Assembly: GCA_949361645.1 (NCBI GenBank)
Contig: OX442415.1
Location: 841,501-905,500 of the forward strand
DNA: 64,000 bases
Direction of reading: 5' to 3'
Source: Spongilla lacustris
Lineage: Eukaryota; Porifera; Demospongiae; Spongillida; Spongillidae
Made by a program: the position numbers and the translations under genes. Position 1 is the first letter of the stretch; every line of letters begins with the position of its first letter. The notes beneath the pieces are model-generated. The model ran no database searches and was not told where the DNA came from. It saw only the letters and a list, made by a program, of their open reading frames with translations. This document shows positions 22,718-34,260 of this stretch, one piece after another.

Positions 22718-25194
22718 AAGGTTATTCTATGATGTACCCCACAATAGGAATAAATGTCCTTAATTCAGTATACTGGCTATGGCTAGCTTTATACCTTTTA
22801 CATATGGGATTTGATACCTTCTTTCAGGAGGCTCTATGAGGAGGCCATGACCAAGGGATATGTGGAAACTTCAGTGACCAAGTGTCTCATCCTTGGAGCT
22901 GCTGGTGTTGGCAAGACTCACCTCAAACACCTCCTTCTCAAGAAGGACCATCCAAAGCAACGTGTCAGTACAGGACTGGCTGACAACCCTGTTAGAGCCA
23001 TCTCCTTCACACTGGCTGGTGTGGGTGGACAAGAGGAGGATGACTGGTTTGTGGTTGAAGATGACCAGGCACTGATGAGTGTTATTGGAGGAACCATCAA
23101 AGGTGGTGTATCCATGGTACCATCATTGGCTGATGTGGTGAGCACTCTCCCAAAGATGGCCATAGACCCTCCCAATGTACCCAGTGATGGAGCTGTTGGT
23201 CCCACCCCTGGCCCTGCTGGTGTGAACATCACCAAGGACACCACCCAGCCTGAACAGAGCAGGACTGCAGATATAGAGGATGAGCTGGTTCATCACATCA
23301 ACCAATCCTCAGGTAAGAGCAGCAGGCCTTGTTATTTGCTTGTATTCACCCAAAATCTCCCTCTGTAGATAACAAGAAGCTGTTTGGTGTGAAGTGGATC
23401 CAGTTCATTGACAGTGGTGGTCAGCTGCAATACCATGACATCCTTCCATTGTTCATTCAAGATCCCATGGTAACAATATTTGTACTGAAGCTGTCAGAAG
23501 AGCTATCACATCACCCCACCATTGAGTACTATGGAGCAGATGGCAAGCGTGTTGGTAAACCATATCGATCATCTCTCTCTCATAAACAGATCCTTCAACA
23601 CTGTCTTGGAGCAATTCACTCCCAGGATGCTCATCCTCTGATCATTATCGTCGGAACACATAGAGATGCCTTACGGTGGAGGTTTTGGAAGGAATCAATA
23701 GAAGAGAAGAACAAACAGCTCCAGGCATTACTGGATTCTACCCACTCTACTGCGCTATATTGTGGAGAAGGAATGAAAGAGCTGATATTTGCTGTGAATG
23801 GCCTTTCCCCTGAAGATGTGGACAGACATGTTGCCCAGGTACTTAAGAAGCAGATCATATCCAAGTCACCCCAGCAGTTAATAAAAATGCCTATCGCATG
23901 GTTTGGGCTGGAGGTTGTTCTCCAAAGGTCTTCCCATGATGGTGTCTTGAGTCTTGTAGAATGTCAGGTGTCTGCTAAAAGGTTTCACATTGAAGGAGAT
24001 GCATTCTCTGCTGCCTTGCACCATCTTGTGAAACACAATGTGTTCTTATATTTCCCAGAGGTTCTTCCCCAGACAGTGTTCTGTGACCCCCAGGTAGTCC
24101 TCACCAAGGTTACTGAACTAGTGCAGTACCACCACAAGCTGACAGATATACCAGACGAGGGTGTGGCAGTTAGAGGTGACCTGGTCATGTTCAGGGACCA
24201 TGGGCTGTTGTCAGTGGAGCTACTGAGGAAGTTTCCAAAGCACTACAAAGAGGATCTGTTCACTCCACAAGATCTAGTGAAGTTGCTGGTGAGTCGTGGT
24301 GCCATAGCTATGATCAGAGATGGTGAGTACTTGATGCCTGCTCTGCTGCCCCACCTGGACTCCACCCAAGTGTCCAAGTACCTTGAAAGAGGTGCCTCCC
24401 TGATGATTAGGTTCCCCCATGGCTATATTCCTAGTGGTCTGTTTTGCTGTCTTGTGGCCCTTCTACTTTCATCTTCTTGGAAGGTGTGCATGGATAGGGG
24501 CAAGCCTTTGTGTCTGTATCGCAACTGTATCAGATTAGTACATAAGGTCTCTGTAGAAGTTGTGACCCTTGTGGACATGTTTTCATATATTCAAATATCT
24601 GCTTCTAATATGGTTTGTAGGCAGGCAAGAGATTGTGTCCACAGTGGTATCAAGAGTGCCTGTAGTGTGCTCAAGTACCATAATGTCCAGTTTGAAGATG
24701 CCTTCATGTGTGCAGGAGCCCGTTGTACCTCAGACCCTCCTCATGTAGCTGTAGTGGTGTGTTCAAGGTCAGCATGCAAGTGGAAGTGTACCATTAAAGA
24801 TGACCAGAATGGAGACCTGAGTGAGGATCAGCTGATGTGGTTGGGTGGGAACAAACATCAGAAGTCCAGTACAGCAGGTATGTGATGTGTACAATATAGA
24901 TATATCGTTTGAGCACTTCTCTGTGCAGTTCCAACCTTACCTGAAGCTGAGAAGGAGTTAACAGAAGTTATAGAATGGCGTGTGATTGGGCAGAATTTGA
25001 ACATACCAGAAGTGGAGCTGGCCAACGTGGACAGTGACAGAACATTGAAGGATTTGAAGGCTCGCAAAAGAGCCATGCTGAAGTGGTGGTTGGACAATGA
25101 CCCAGAAGCATCTTGGAGCAAACTGGCACAGGCATTGGAGGGTATCCATGGAAACCTTGCAGCAAAGATTTGCTCAAAGTTTTGTGATATGTAG
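20343..25194 (+). CDS. ROCO gene A: Kelch-Roc-COR-Death protein, 1054 codons, intact
   Basis: Six coding exons: 20343-20882, 21334-21643, 21694-21748, 22828-23312, 23369-24877 and 24929-25194 (TAG 25192-25194). They total 3165 nt, and every GT-AG junction keeps phase. Exons 1-3 encode about five kelch blades (GVCGGRLVAVGGW, GLVVMGGRGDG, HPVDQKWQHVG). Exon 4 starts the Roc GTPase with the P-loop GAAGVGKTH. Exon 5 has the G3-like DSGGQ, the G4-like GTHRD, then the COR winged-helix region (LHHLVKHNVFLYFPEVLPQT). Exon 6 is a Death domain (IEWRVIGQNLNIPEVELANV, MLKWWLDND, SWSKLAQALEG). ROCO proteins are dimerising GTPase switches, and DAPK1 also ends Roc-COR-Death. Kelch in place of ankyrin or LRR makes this architecture unusual. 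One kelch GG doublet reads GR here. Ligand and pathway are unknown. Confidence 0.88.
21300..21333. repeat. (CA)n microsatellite at kelch exon 2 acceptor
   Basis: The CA run leads straight into the ACAG acceptor of exon 2. The same arrangement occurs at 26357-26440 and, inverted, at 54451-54510, so the dinucleotide run replaces a normal polypyrimidine tract in all copies. Confidence 0.85.
21771..22140. repeat. 31-bp minisatellite in intron 3 of ROCO gene A, about 12 units
   Basis: The reverse complement of the unit at 1477-6467 (core GTGTTGATGGTGGTCATGTG). It lies entirely within intron 3 (21749-22827). Confidence 0.95.
22677..22715. repeat. (GT)n microsatellite
   Basis: GT run in intron 3 of ROCO gene A. 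Confidence 0.9.
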
Positions 25195-25415
25195 AAGTTT
25201 AGGGAAAGACAGCTGGTTGTAGTAACCTACAGGTGCCATGGCAACTGTGACTGTTAGGCCTATTTAATGTTTTCTGTTATGTATGTTACAAGAAGATGTA
25301 ATCTTCGCTACTTGTTTAAAAATTTTTTTTTAATATGACATGGTTCAATAACACAATTGATTAATATGACAAACTTGGAAGACCTAGCTAATATGGCCCT
25401 TGCATTGGCTCTATC
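25195..25415 (+). other. ROCO gene A 3' flank
   Basis: Probable 3' UTR. No clear polyadenylation signal was assigned. Confidence 0.4.
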
Positions 25416-25650
25416 TTGCTGTACATGGTGATATGTGATCTTGGGGTACCTGGTGATATGTGATCTTGGGGTACCTGGTGATATGTGATCTTGGGGTACC
25501 TGGTGATATGTGATCTTGGGGTACCTGGTGATATGTGATCTTGCTGTACCTGGTGATATGTGATCTTGGGGTACCTGGTGATATGTGATCTTGGGGTACC
25601 TGGTGATATGTGATCTTGGGGTACCTGGTGATATGTGATCTTGGGTGGGG
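25416..25650. repeat. 25-bp minisatellite, about 9 units
   Basis: Units contain CCTGGTGATATGTGATCTTG with the junction GGGGTA. Most copies are identical, with one CTTGCTGTACC variant. Confidence 0.95.
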
Positions 25651-25759
25651 TACCTCATGTTGTGGTTAACTTGCTATTGGGACAGCTGTAGGCTTACTTG
25701 AACATTACCAAATATGGCGGTTTCTTTACTGTTTACACAATGTAGTGAATATAGTAGCA

Positions 25760-26105
25760 TATCACTTTATTGTGTATACGTGGGCGTGAATTAGAAGAGT
25801 TATAATAAAATCAATAAGTGTTAAAACATAAACATAACGTATACGTAATCATGATCGTAGCTGCGAGCCGTTCTTTAAATCATGTTGGAGTAACGAGTTC
25901 TCTTCTGAAATGTTGAACAGGTACGCGGAAGCGTTAACGGTGACGTAAATACGCTCGTTTAAGGCATGGAGCGAGTATAAAGTCCAGCTGTCCCATACAT
26001 ATACTTGTGGGGAACCACACTAACAGCTGCTACCCTACTTCCATGGCCGGCCAACGTTATGCCAGTCATTGCACGGCAAGCTGATTGCCTGGTGTATTGC
26101 TGATC
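25760..26105. repeat. Inverted copy of 11505-11875
   Basis: The same block as at 11505-11875, in the opposite orientation. It lies between gene A and the next kelch copy (locus D). Confidence 0.75.
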
Positions 26106-26396
26106 GAGCTACTTTAAATATTTGATACCAACCTCTCTACACACTGTCACGTGCACACGCCCTCATCTCCCTCCCTCGCCTTGCTACGGCACCTCCTCCC
26201 CCTCCCTTACCTCCTCCCCTTACCCTAACATGACTTGGTTTAGCTTCAATCTGCATGCCTGCAAAGTGTGCACACAGCCACATAGCTAGCCTGCAAAGTG
26301 TGCATCACAAATGTCACATGGTGCACACATCTACATCACTGATCTTTAATGTGCATCCTCACACACACACACACATGTACACACACACACCTACAT

Positions 26397-26440
<44 letters not shown>

Positions 26441-26441
<1 letters not shown>

Positions 26442-26843
26442 TTGCTGTACAGTCACAAGAAGACACACAGCAATCTACCTGGAGAGAGCTACCAGATGTA
26501 CCATACTACTGTTCAGCTGTATGTGTGGGTGATGGTGTGCTCCTTGCCATTGGAGGAGCAGAGGACTTGGTGGGATCAAAGAAGAAGACCTCTGCCATCT
26601 ATGCCCTCCACCCTGTTGATCAGAAGTGGCAGCATGTTGGAGACATGCCATTTGAGTGTTCCTTAATAGACACTCTACTGCTGTCAGGAGGAAGGATGTT
26701 GGTGGTTGATGGGAACAGCAGTAAGAGGGTCTTGAGGGTCACTGTGGAAGGTAAGCCATAAAAGTGTTCTGGTCAGTGCTACAATTTTCAGGTCTGGCTA
26801 TGGTCTTCCCTAGTCCTTTGAACACAGTGAAGACAGATGACAG
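26441..26843 (+). pseudogene. ROCO locus D: kelch exons 2 and 3
   Basis: Exon 2 (26441-26750, 310 nt, same length as in gene A) encodes IAVQSQEDTQQSTWRELPDV through VLRVTVEG with the GG doublet intact (LLAIGGAEDLVG). Exon 3 (26792-26843) encodes LAMVFPSPLNTVKTDD. Splice signals are intact. No kelch exon 1 is recognised upstream (only a promoter-like block and a CA run), and no Roc or COR exon follows. Locus D is therefore an internally deleted copy, although the remaining exons are open. Confidence 0.8.
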
Positions 26844-26965
26844 GTGTGTGAATGGTTGGAGTGTGCCTGTGGGGGTGTTGATGGTGGTCATGTGTACCTG
26901 TGGGGGTGTTGATCAGATGGTGGTGATCTTTACTATACTGCTAAGGACACCTCACTAAACTCAAC

Positions 26966-26969
26966 GTAT

Positions 26970-27036
<67 letters not shown>
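26966..27036. repeat. (GT)n microsatellite, about 35 units
   Basis: Long GT run in the intron-3-like part of locus D, directly before a copy of the sequence GGCAGTAATGGTTGCTT that is also in intron 3 of gene A. Confidence 0.9.
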
Positions 27037-27037
<1 letters not shown>

Positions 27038-27189
27038 CAATTATCTAGAGACCTTTTTGTAGTTGAGTGCCTTGTTTTGGGGTAGCATTCTATGAAGGCA
27101 GTAATGGTTGCTTGGAGAGCTGCAGCTACTGTTGTGTAATAGTAACCTACATAGGTGTAGAGTACGTGGGGGCTGAGGGGTACAGATAT

Positions 27190-27830
27190 TTCTGCATGTG
27201 TACCCAGGGACTACTAACACACTGCATGTGTACACATCTGAGCAGGGACCACTAACACACTGCATGTGTACACATCTGAGCAGGGACCACTAACGCACTG
27301 CATGTGTACACATCTGAGCAGGGACCACTAACACACTGCATGTGTACACATCTGAGCAGGGACCACTAACACACTGCATGTGTACACATCTGAGCAGGGA
27401 CCACTAACGCACTGCATGTGTACACATCTGAGCAGGGACCACTAACACACTGCATGTGTACACATCTGAGCAGGGACCACTAACACACTGCATGTGTACA
27501 CATCTGAGCAGGCACCACTAACACACTGCATGTGTACACATCTGAGCAGGGACCACTAACACACTGCATGTGTACACATCTGAGCAGGGACTACTAACAC
27601 ACTGCATGTGTAGACATCTGAGCAGGGACCACTAACACACTGCATGTGTACACATCTGAGCAGGGACCACTAACACACTGCATGTGTACACATCTGAGCA
27701 GGCACCACTAACACACTGCATGTGTACACATCTGAGCAGGGACCACTAACACACTGCATGTGTACACATCTGAGCAGGGACTACTAACACACTGCATGTG
27801 TACACATCTGAGCAGGGACCACTAACAAGT
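27190..27830. repeat. 38-bp minisatellite, about 16 units
   Basis: Units combine ACACACTGCATGTGTACACA with TCTGAGCAGGGACCACTA, with few variants. Four of the variant positions repeat with a spacing of several units, so short blocks have been duplicated. Confidence 0.95.
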
Positions 27831-28292
27831 GGCAGCATGTTGGAGACATGCCATTTGAGTGTTGCTATGCAGACACTCTACTGCTGTCAGGAGGAAGGTT
27901 GATGGGAGAATCCAGAGGGTCACACAAGTGACGTGATCTGGGCAGGGTAGGCATGCCAAATAGAAGGCCAAAGGTGACCTCTTGCTGTAGCTATAGATGC
28001 ACACCATCCATGCACACATCAGGTACAACACAATGCAAAACAGTACCGTCTACGGAGGTTAAACAGTGCACATGTGTGTAAGAATACTTCCTTCACTTCC
28101 CTAAGGGGTGCATTTCCAAATCTCCCTTAGGTAGGGAGGTGTCCTTAGTACACATCCAATGCATCACTAGGGTGAGGGTTTCCACCTCATTCCCCTCAGA
28201 GAGGTCACACAACATGGAGGACACTAGTTGGTGTTCTTAGACAGAACCAGTTGGCTACACAGGCTGATGCCATTGAAACTTATTTCAGTTAG
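27831..28292 (+). pseudogene. Locus D debris: kelch fragment, intron pieces and Death-domain tail
   Basis: 27831-27903 repeats part of kelch exon 2 (KWQHVGDMPFECCYADTLL). It is followed by intron-3-like sequence (near 28060-28210, similar to 22370-22460). Then 28212-28292 encodes TWRTLVGVLRQNQLATQADA and IETYFS followed by TAG, which is the end of gene B's Death module. The whole Roc-COR part is missing between them. Confidence 0.75.
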
Positions 28293-28868
28293 GTAGCTGT
28301 GTAAGTGTTTTGTGTGTGCATTTATCTGTACATGTGTTCTGCTTGATGGAGATTTAAATAGATTATAGAGGACAGTAGTGATGCCTTTTAGCTAGCTTGT
28401 GTCTCAGCAACATTCCACCTCAGACCATAGATGTGGCTTAGTTCTTCACCTTAAGCTTTTACTTATGTGTGGAGGTGTGTGTGCTTATGTATGGAGGTGT
28501 GTGCTTATGTGTGGAGGTGTGTGCTTATGTGTGGAGGTATGTGCTTGTGTGGAGGTGTGTGTGCTTATGTATGGAGGTGTGTGCTTATGTGTGGAGGTGT
28601 GTGCTTATGTGTGGAGGTGTGTGCTTATGTGTGGAGGTATGTGCTTATGTGTGGAGGTGTGTGTGCTTATGTGTGGAGGTGTGTGCTAATGTGTGGGAGG
28701 TGTGTGTGCTTATGTATGGATGTGTGTGCTTATGTGTAGATGTGTGTGCTTATGTGTGGAGGTGTGTGTGCTTATGTATGGAGGTGTGTGCTTATGTATG
28801 GAGGTGTGTGTGCTTATGTGTGGAGGTGTGTGCTTATGTGTGGAGGTGCGTGTGTGCTTATGTGTGGA
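28293..28868. repeat. 20-bp minisatellite and gene B-like 3' flank
   Basis: 28293-28460 is the inverted match of 50290-50478, the 3' flank of gene B. From 28461 a GT-rich array of about 20-bp units (GTGTGCTTATGTGTGGAGGT) runs about 20 times. Gene B's flank keeps only about three units. Confidence 0.9.
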
Positions 28869-28903
28869 GGCGGGCGTTAAATGGAATATCATGTAGCTGG
28901 GAT
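28869..28903 (-). pseudogene. Micro-fragment of a PSMD2 exon
   Basis: About 35 bp that read [12 protein letters not shown] on the minus strand, matching part of the PSMD2 exon at 29619-29737 ([13 protein letters not shown]). It is joined without a gap to the PSMD2 3' flank at a breakpoint near 28902, so two separate PSMD2 pieces are fused here. Confidence 0.75.
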
Positions 28904-29040
28904 CTCTAGCCAGTGTGCAGTGTTCCAGACCAAACATACATTGCATATTTCTGACTGGTGTACAACATAACAATAATAAACCATAATAGCTACATAACCA
29001 CAACTGTGTGCACGTGATGTCATCATGAATAACATTAGTT

Positions 29041-29181
29041 CTAACCCTCCACATAGTTTGGATTTTTCTCCAGAATGACGAAGCCTTCAAGGATAGGTGT
29101 GAGGGGGACATCTGAAGAGCCATGTCAAGGACACACCCCCAGTGTTTTGATAAACATGACATGTTTACACACTAGTCACTA

Positions 29182-29222
<41 letters not shown>

Positions 29223-32200
29223 AAATACAGTGGTAGCAGATCTAGCATACAATATGCTCATTATTTGGGAGAGGGGAGGAGACACAAGGTGCCATAAGAC
29301 TAGTATCCAAAGTCTGCATATGTCCCAATATGGGCCACCACTGCTCATTATAGGCAATCTAGTGTGGACATGTACTAGAAACTAATCCACACCCCCACTG
29401 AAGGATACATTCCTCAGTTGCCAGCTCCGCCCTCTCTCCATATGCAAGAAGGACAGGTGTGGTGTGGGTCTGGAAGCCAGTGATGGACTTTGGCTTACCT
29501 GCCTGCCCAACCACATCTACCGCCTGAGGCAGAAGGTCATGCATTGTAAAAAAGCACACTCCACACACACTATCTCTCCACACACACCCTGCCTCCCCCC
29601 ACACCCCTACACACCTACCTGGCCCACTCTTACAGTCACCATCAGAGGCTCCAGGTCTGCATTGAATGTCACAAGCATACGGGGCTGGATGGCAGGCGTT
29701 AAATAGAATAACATGTAGCTGGGATCGCCTAGAATGACTGTAAAGAAACAAAACCACATGACCAATCCAATACCTCCCTCCTCCCCAGCCCCCCAGCCCC
29801 AATGCATACTGTTGTTGAGGTCCAACATGGACACAGCCACCGTCAGAAGTCCAGCCACCACCACAGGGGACATCAGCATGCGGTCTGAGTGGTATGGGTT
29901 GAGGGTAAGAGTCCCCTTGCCCAAGTGGGTGAGGCCCTGTAAGGTGGGGGGAGGGGCATGCACATGACACACCCACTTCCTCCTCCCCCTCCTCTCCTCT
30001 CACCTGGGCCAGTCGTACCACAAACAGGTCCAAAGGGTCCTTATGATAGAACTGTGCCAGGTTACGCAACATGCCGGCCAACCTGGCATTGTTGGTACCT
30101 GAGCCCACCAGCCCCATGCTGAAGATGGCATTGCGGGCTACCATGGAGTCACTGTCATGAGAGAACTTGCTAAGGGTATCCAGGATTGGCAGCTGGGGGT
30201 GTGAGGTGGAGAGCAGTGCCAGGGCCAAGGGGACAGCCCTGCGGATGACAGGTTCCCCATAGTGCAGCTAGGGGGAGGGAGGGAGGGAGGGAGGGAGGGA
30301 GGGAGGGAGGGAGGGAGGGAGGGAGGGAGGGAGGGAGGGAGGGAGGGAGGGAGGGAGGGAGGGAGGGGGAGTGACAGTTGGGGAGAGGGAGGGAATATTT
30401 AAACATCAGTAACAGGTCCAATATCTCCTCCTACCAAATGGTTGAATGTTCTCAAGGACATCTCTGCCCCTATGTCCTCCCCCATGGCTATCAGAGCTAT
30501 GCCCAGCACAGCCAAGGCCTGGTGGCTACCTGGTTCAGCTATGGAGCCCATCAGGTCTGGATCAGTCTTCTCCTCCACCTTATCCTCCCCTGACTTCTCC
30601 TTATCTGGCTTCTGCTCCTTCTCTGCAGAGGTAAGGTCAACACCATGCAGTTCTAATTAGAGCACTCCTCCTACTTCCATCCTCTTCCTTTCCCTTATCA
30701 GCTGCCTTGTCTGATGCCTTCCCTGTGAACACACAACAGTTGGACCTTCTGAAGTGGTACCCTCACAAAGGTGTCCCTACCATCAGTTGATGACTGTTCT
30801 GCTGTTGGCTTGTCGCCATAGTGATCACTACAGATGTGCAGTAGCTCCTGTATCTTCAGGACTGCACCTGAGCCTGGGGAGGAGGAAATGGGGGGGGGGG
30901 GGGGGGGGGGGGGGGGGGAGGGGGGGAGTTAGGGGACGAAAATTTTAATGTTACCCAGAATTAATAAACAAATATTTATAGCTAAGAACAGTAATGAAAC
31001 TGGTCAATGTTAATGTCTAACTATTAAATGTGTTAAATTAACTGGCAGTCAAAGTCGTACAGTGTGCTTTTTAAAATATAGCTTACAAGGTTTCCTTGTA
31101 ATTTTGAAATCAACACCCACATATTCAAGATCATTGCGAACAAAATTAGAATAGATTTAAGAAACTACTGCAAAAATTTCATATTCTGTCCATTTCCAAT
31201 AGCTATTATAATAAAATCTGAGTGATTATTTTTTATGCTCCATCTTGAACAATTTGATTTAAAAAAATTTCCCATACGCCCCTTATCATAAAAATGTTTT
31301 ATTAAAGAACATAAACTGCGGACTTTAAGTAATAAGGTTAATTAAGATTAATTAATTGTTGGTACCAACAAAGGAGACAAGAGGTCTGGGGAGGAGTAAC
31401 CACTTGGACATGCCAAACATATTACCATAAAGTAAGCTACATCAGGCTAAGTAGAGTTAGTTAACAAATGTAAACTGAAGTTAACTCCCCTTGTGGTTGA
31501 ACAACAATGCCATTGAAAGCCCCTCCCCCTCCCTCCCCTCACTCACCCACATATGCACATATCTCCAACATGGTGCTGGCAAATGATCTGAAAGGCTCTG
31601 GTACAGTCTTGAGCACCTCCAGGAATATGCTGATGCCAGCAGGCTTGCCCAGGTGGAGCAGACCTAGGGCCAAGGCCAGGTACCTGCTGTGGGTCTTGGC
31701 CAGCTCAGCACAGTCCTTCTTTGTCATGATGAGGAGGAGGGTCTGTGTGAGCTCATCATGGCAGCTGCCCACAGCCACCATACCACAGGAGAGAGCAGCC
31801 AGACACATCACCTGGTGGGGGGAGGGGCCTGCTGTAAGGGGGGTACAGGTATCATCACCATGGCAACACACACCTCCAAAGAGGAGGAGGGGTCCAGGAG
31901 GACAGGAGTAAGTAGTTGTATCACATCCTCCCTGGCTGAGCCTGCATAGGCCAGTCCTAGGCTAGGGGGAGAGGGGAGGGGAGGGAGGTGATTTACTGCT
32001 TCCCTAATATACCCTTGTACCCCTAACATACCCAATGATGGCCCCTAGCCTCATGGTATTGGATTGGTGCACAACATAATCAGAGAGCAGTGCTAAGGCT
32101 GGATCACATTCATTCCTCACTCCACAGTTGACTATACCACAAGCCAGAAGAGCTCCAGACTGGGGAGGAGGGAGTGGGATGGGGAGGAGTGAGTGGGATG

Positions 32201-34260
32201 GGGAGAGGTTGGGTGGAGAGGGGGAGAGGAAAGAGTGGGAGAGAAGGATGAGGAGGAGGTGTAGGGGTAGGGGTGAGGAGGATGAGGACAAGAGATGGGT
32301 GACACACCTTGATGTAGTCTTCAGTGGAGTACAGGAACTTGTCTATCTGTGTGAGGCCTCCCTCCACGTCCCATAGCAGGACCAGCCCAAGGGAGGCTGT
32401 GGCACTCATCATGCCGTAACCCTTATTCTTGTACAACCACTTGTTCCCATCGTTGGTCAGCAGCTTGTCCTGACCAAACCCCGCATTCACAAAGCCGTTC
32501 ACCAGGGAGGAAGCCAAGTTGGCTCGCGCAGAGTCCACTGTGTTGGCCGAACTGAACCCTGGTGGGCCACGCCCCCAACAGCAATGTGAGGTGCCACGCC
32601 CACAGGGGGAGGTACTCACGTGCATGTTCCAAGTGTGTTTTGTATATGTCTTCAGGAACCTTTGGCTCCATTATGTCCAGCTGTGAAGGGAACATGTAGT
32701 CATAGTTACCATTGGAGGGACAGATGTGCTACACTGTTATGTGTTCTCTGGTCAGTGATAACAGCAAGGTGAGAACACATCAAGGTGACCACACCTCTCT
32801 GGCCAGGTTGAGGAAGTTGGTGTTGAGGTGTACATTGGACATGATCTCGGTGAGGTCATCAGCATCAGAGCAGTCTTCATCAAGCTCCAGGAACATCTGC
32901 TGTCTGCCCAACATGAAGGACAGCTGCTTACGAACAACACTGGGAGAGCAGAGAGAAACTATGAGGCACCTCCCATGGTCCAGGAACCATACCACCCCAT
33001 GGTCCAGGAACCATACCACCCCATGGTCCAGGAACCATACCACCCCATGGTCCAAGAACCGTCCCACCCCATGGACCAGGAACCATACCATCCATGGTCC
33101 AGGAACTGTACCACCCCATGGTCCAGGAATCGTACCACCCCATGGTCCAGGATCCAAACTACCTCATGGTCCAGGAATCGTACCACCCCGTGGACCAGTG
33201 ACCAAACCACCACATGGTCCAGGAATCAAAACACCTGATGAACCAAACCAACCCATGGACACACAGACCTGTTTTGACACTGATGGAAGATCTTTTTGAT
33301 CAGTTCCCGATCATTGAGCATCATGGCCAGCCTGAGGGCTTGGGGGTACTGTTGGAACTTGAGGTAGATCTTGATGGTGGTGTTGAGCAGTATGGAGTCT
33401 TCTGGTTCTGGGACATACTTGACACAACTGGTGAGGTGTGTGTGTATATAGAAGGAATACCATGGACTGGGGAGGAGGTAGACAATTACCTGGAAAGGTA
33501 CAGGCACACTCGCCCAAAGGTTTCGGTGGTTACCAGGGACACAATCAGATCAATCTGCTCTATCTCCATGAGGAGGTCACATGCTTCAGTCTCTGCACTG
33601 TGCTGGAGGCAGTAAGAGGCAATGTCCACAACCAGGCCATGAAGGCTGTCCTCAGGGGAGGAGAGAACTGTCCACTCCTCTGGGATCTGGGTACACACAC
33701 GTCTGATGGGGGGGGGACACCAAAGTGAACATAAAAAAAAAACCCACAAGACTATGTGCACACATGTACATGTGATTGCATCATACAAATGCATGTAACC
33801 TTGATCTGAGGTCCCTGACTTTTGAAGGCATTGGTAATCAAAATTTTACTTTTGTAAGCAATGTACATGTAAGCACCCCAATCCCAAATAATGCACACCA
33901 CCTGATATAGGGGTGTCCAAAGGAGCTGATCCTCTCCTTGGAGCCAGCCAGTCTGAAGTGGAGACAGTCTCTGTTCTTGTCCTCCACTGTCACGGCTAGG
34001 ACCGAGAGAACATCGGCCAGCACTGCACGAGCCTCCTCCTTTGATGTGCTCTAAATAGAACAACAAGACCTCAATGGGCCAGCTGGTATAGCCCATTGCC
34101 CCCGTACCATGTTGAGGTAGACCTCCTTCAGCTGTGTGTAGTGCTCTGCCAGCAGCTTGAGGGGCTTGGGTACAGAGGTCATGGAAGAGGTGGAAGACCT
34201 GATCTCTGCCCTGAGGCACAGCAGGCTTTGCAAGAGCTCCTCTGGGCCTGTGTCCGAGGA
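29041..34260 (-). CDS. PSMD2: 26S proteasome regulatory subunit RPN1/PSMD2, main copy
   Basis: Exons read from high to low coordinate: 34108-34260, 33902-34050, 33490-33702, 33269-33427, 32795-32939, 32620-32680, 32308-32560, 32032-32159, 31874-31961, 31547-31811, 30781-30873, 30675-30722, 30435-30622, 30004-30267, 29810-29936, 29619-29737, 29409-29523 and 29041-29111 (TAG). All junctions checked keep phase. Landmarks follow PSMD2 in order: [36 protein letters not shown]-type [57 protein letters not shown], the PC repeats, a Lys/Glu-rich linker (about 30622-30722), and [12 protein letters not shown]. It scaffolds the 19S base and binds ubiquitin receptors. The N-terminal start is unclear because the upstream exon joins ankyrin exons in phase. 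Confidence 0.92.
29183..29221. repeat. (CA)n microsatellite in PSMD2 last intron
   Basis: Inverted counterpart of the GT run at 919-956. Confidence 0.9.
30271..30367. repeat. (GGGA)n tetranucleotide array
   Basis: About 24 pure units inside a PSMD2 intron, beginning a few bases from the splice acceptor of exon 30004-30267. On the sense strand it forms a C/T-rich tract. Confidence 0.95.
30888..30926. repeat. G homopolymer, about 30 nt
   Basis: A long G run in the 674-bp PSMD2 intron (30874-31546). The rest of that intron is AT-rich with no recognisable feature. Confidence 0.9.
32972..33235. repeat. 24-bp minisatellite in PSMD2 intron, about 11 units
   Basis: Units contain CCATGGTCCAGGAACCATAC and become more diverged towards 33235. 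It is confined to the intron between exons 33269-33427 and 32795-32939. Because 24 is a multiple of three, all frames stay open, which produces spurious frames. Confidence 0.9.

Noticed and set aside
28399..28909. [13 protein letters not shown] repeat frames
   Set aside because: Translation of a GT-rich 20-bp minisatellite.
29359..30228. 289-codon unspliced minus-strand frame
   Set aside because: It reads through PSMD2 introns that have good splice sites and frame-matched exons. The spliced PSMD2 model explains it.
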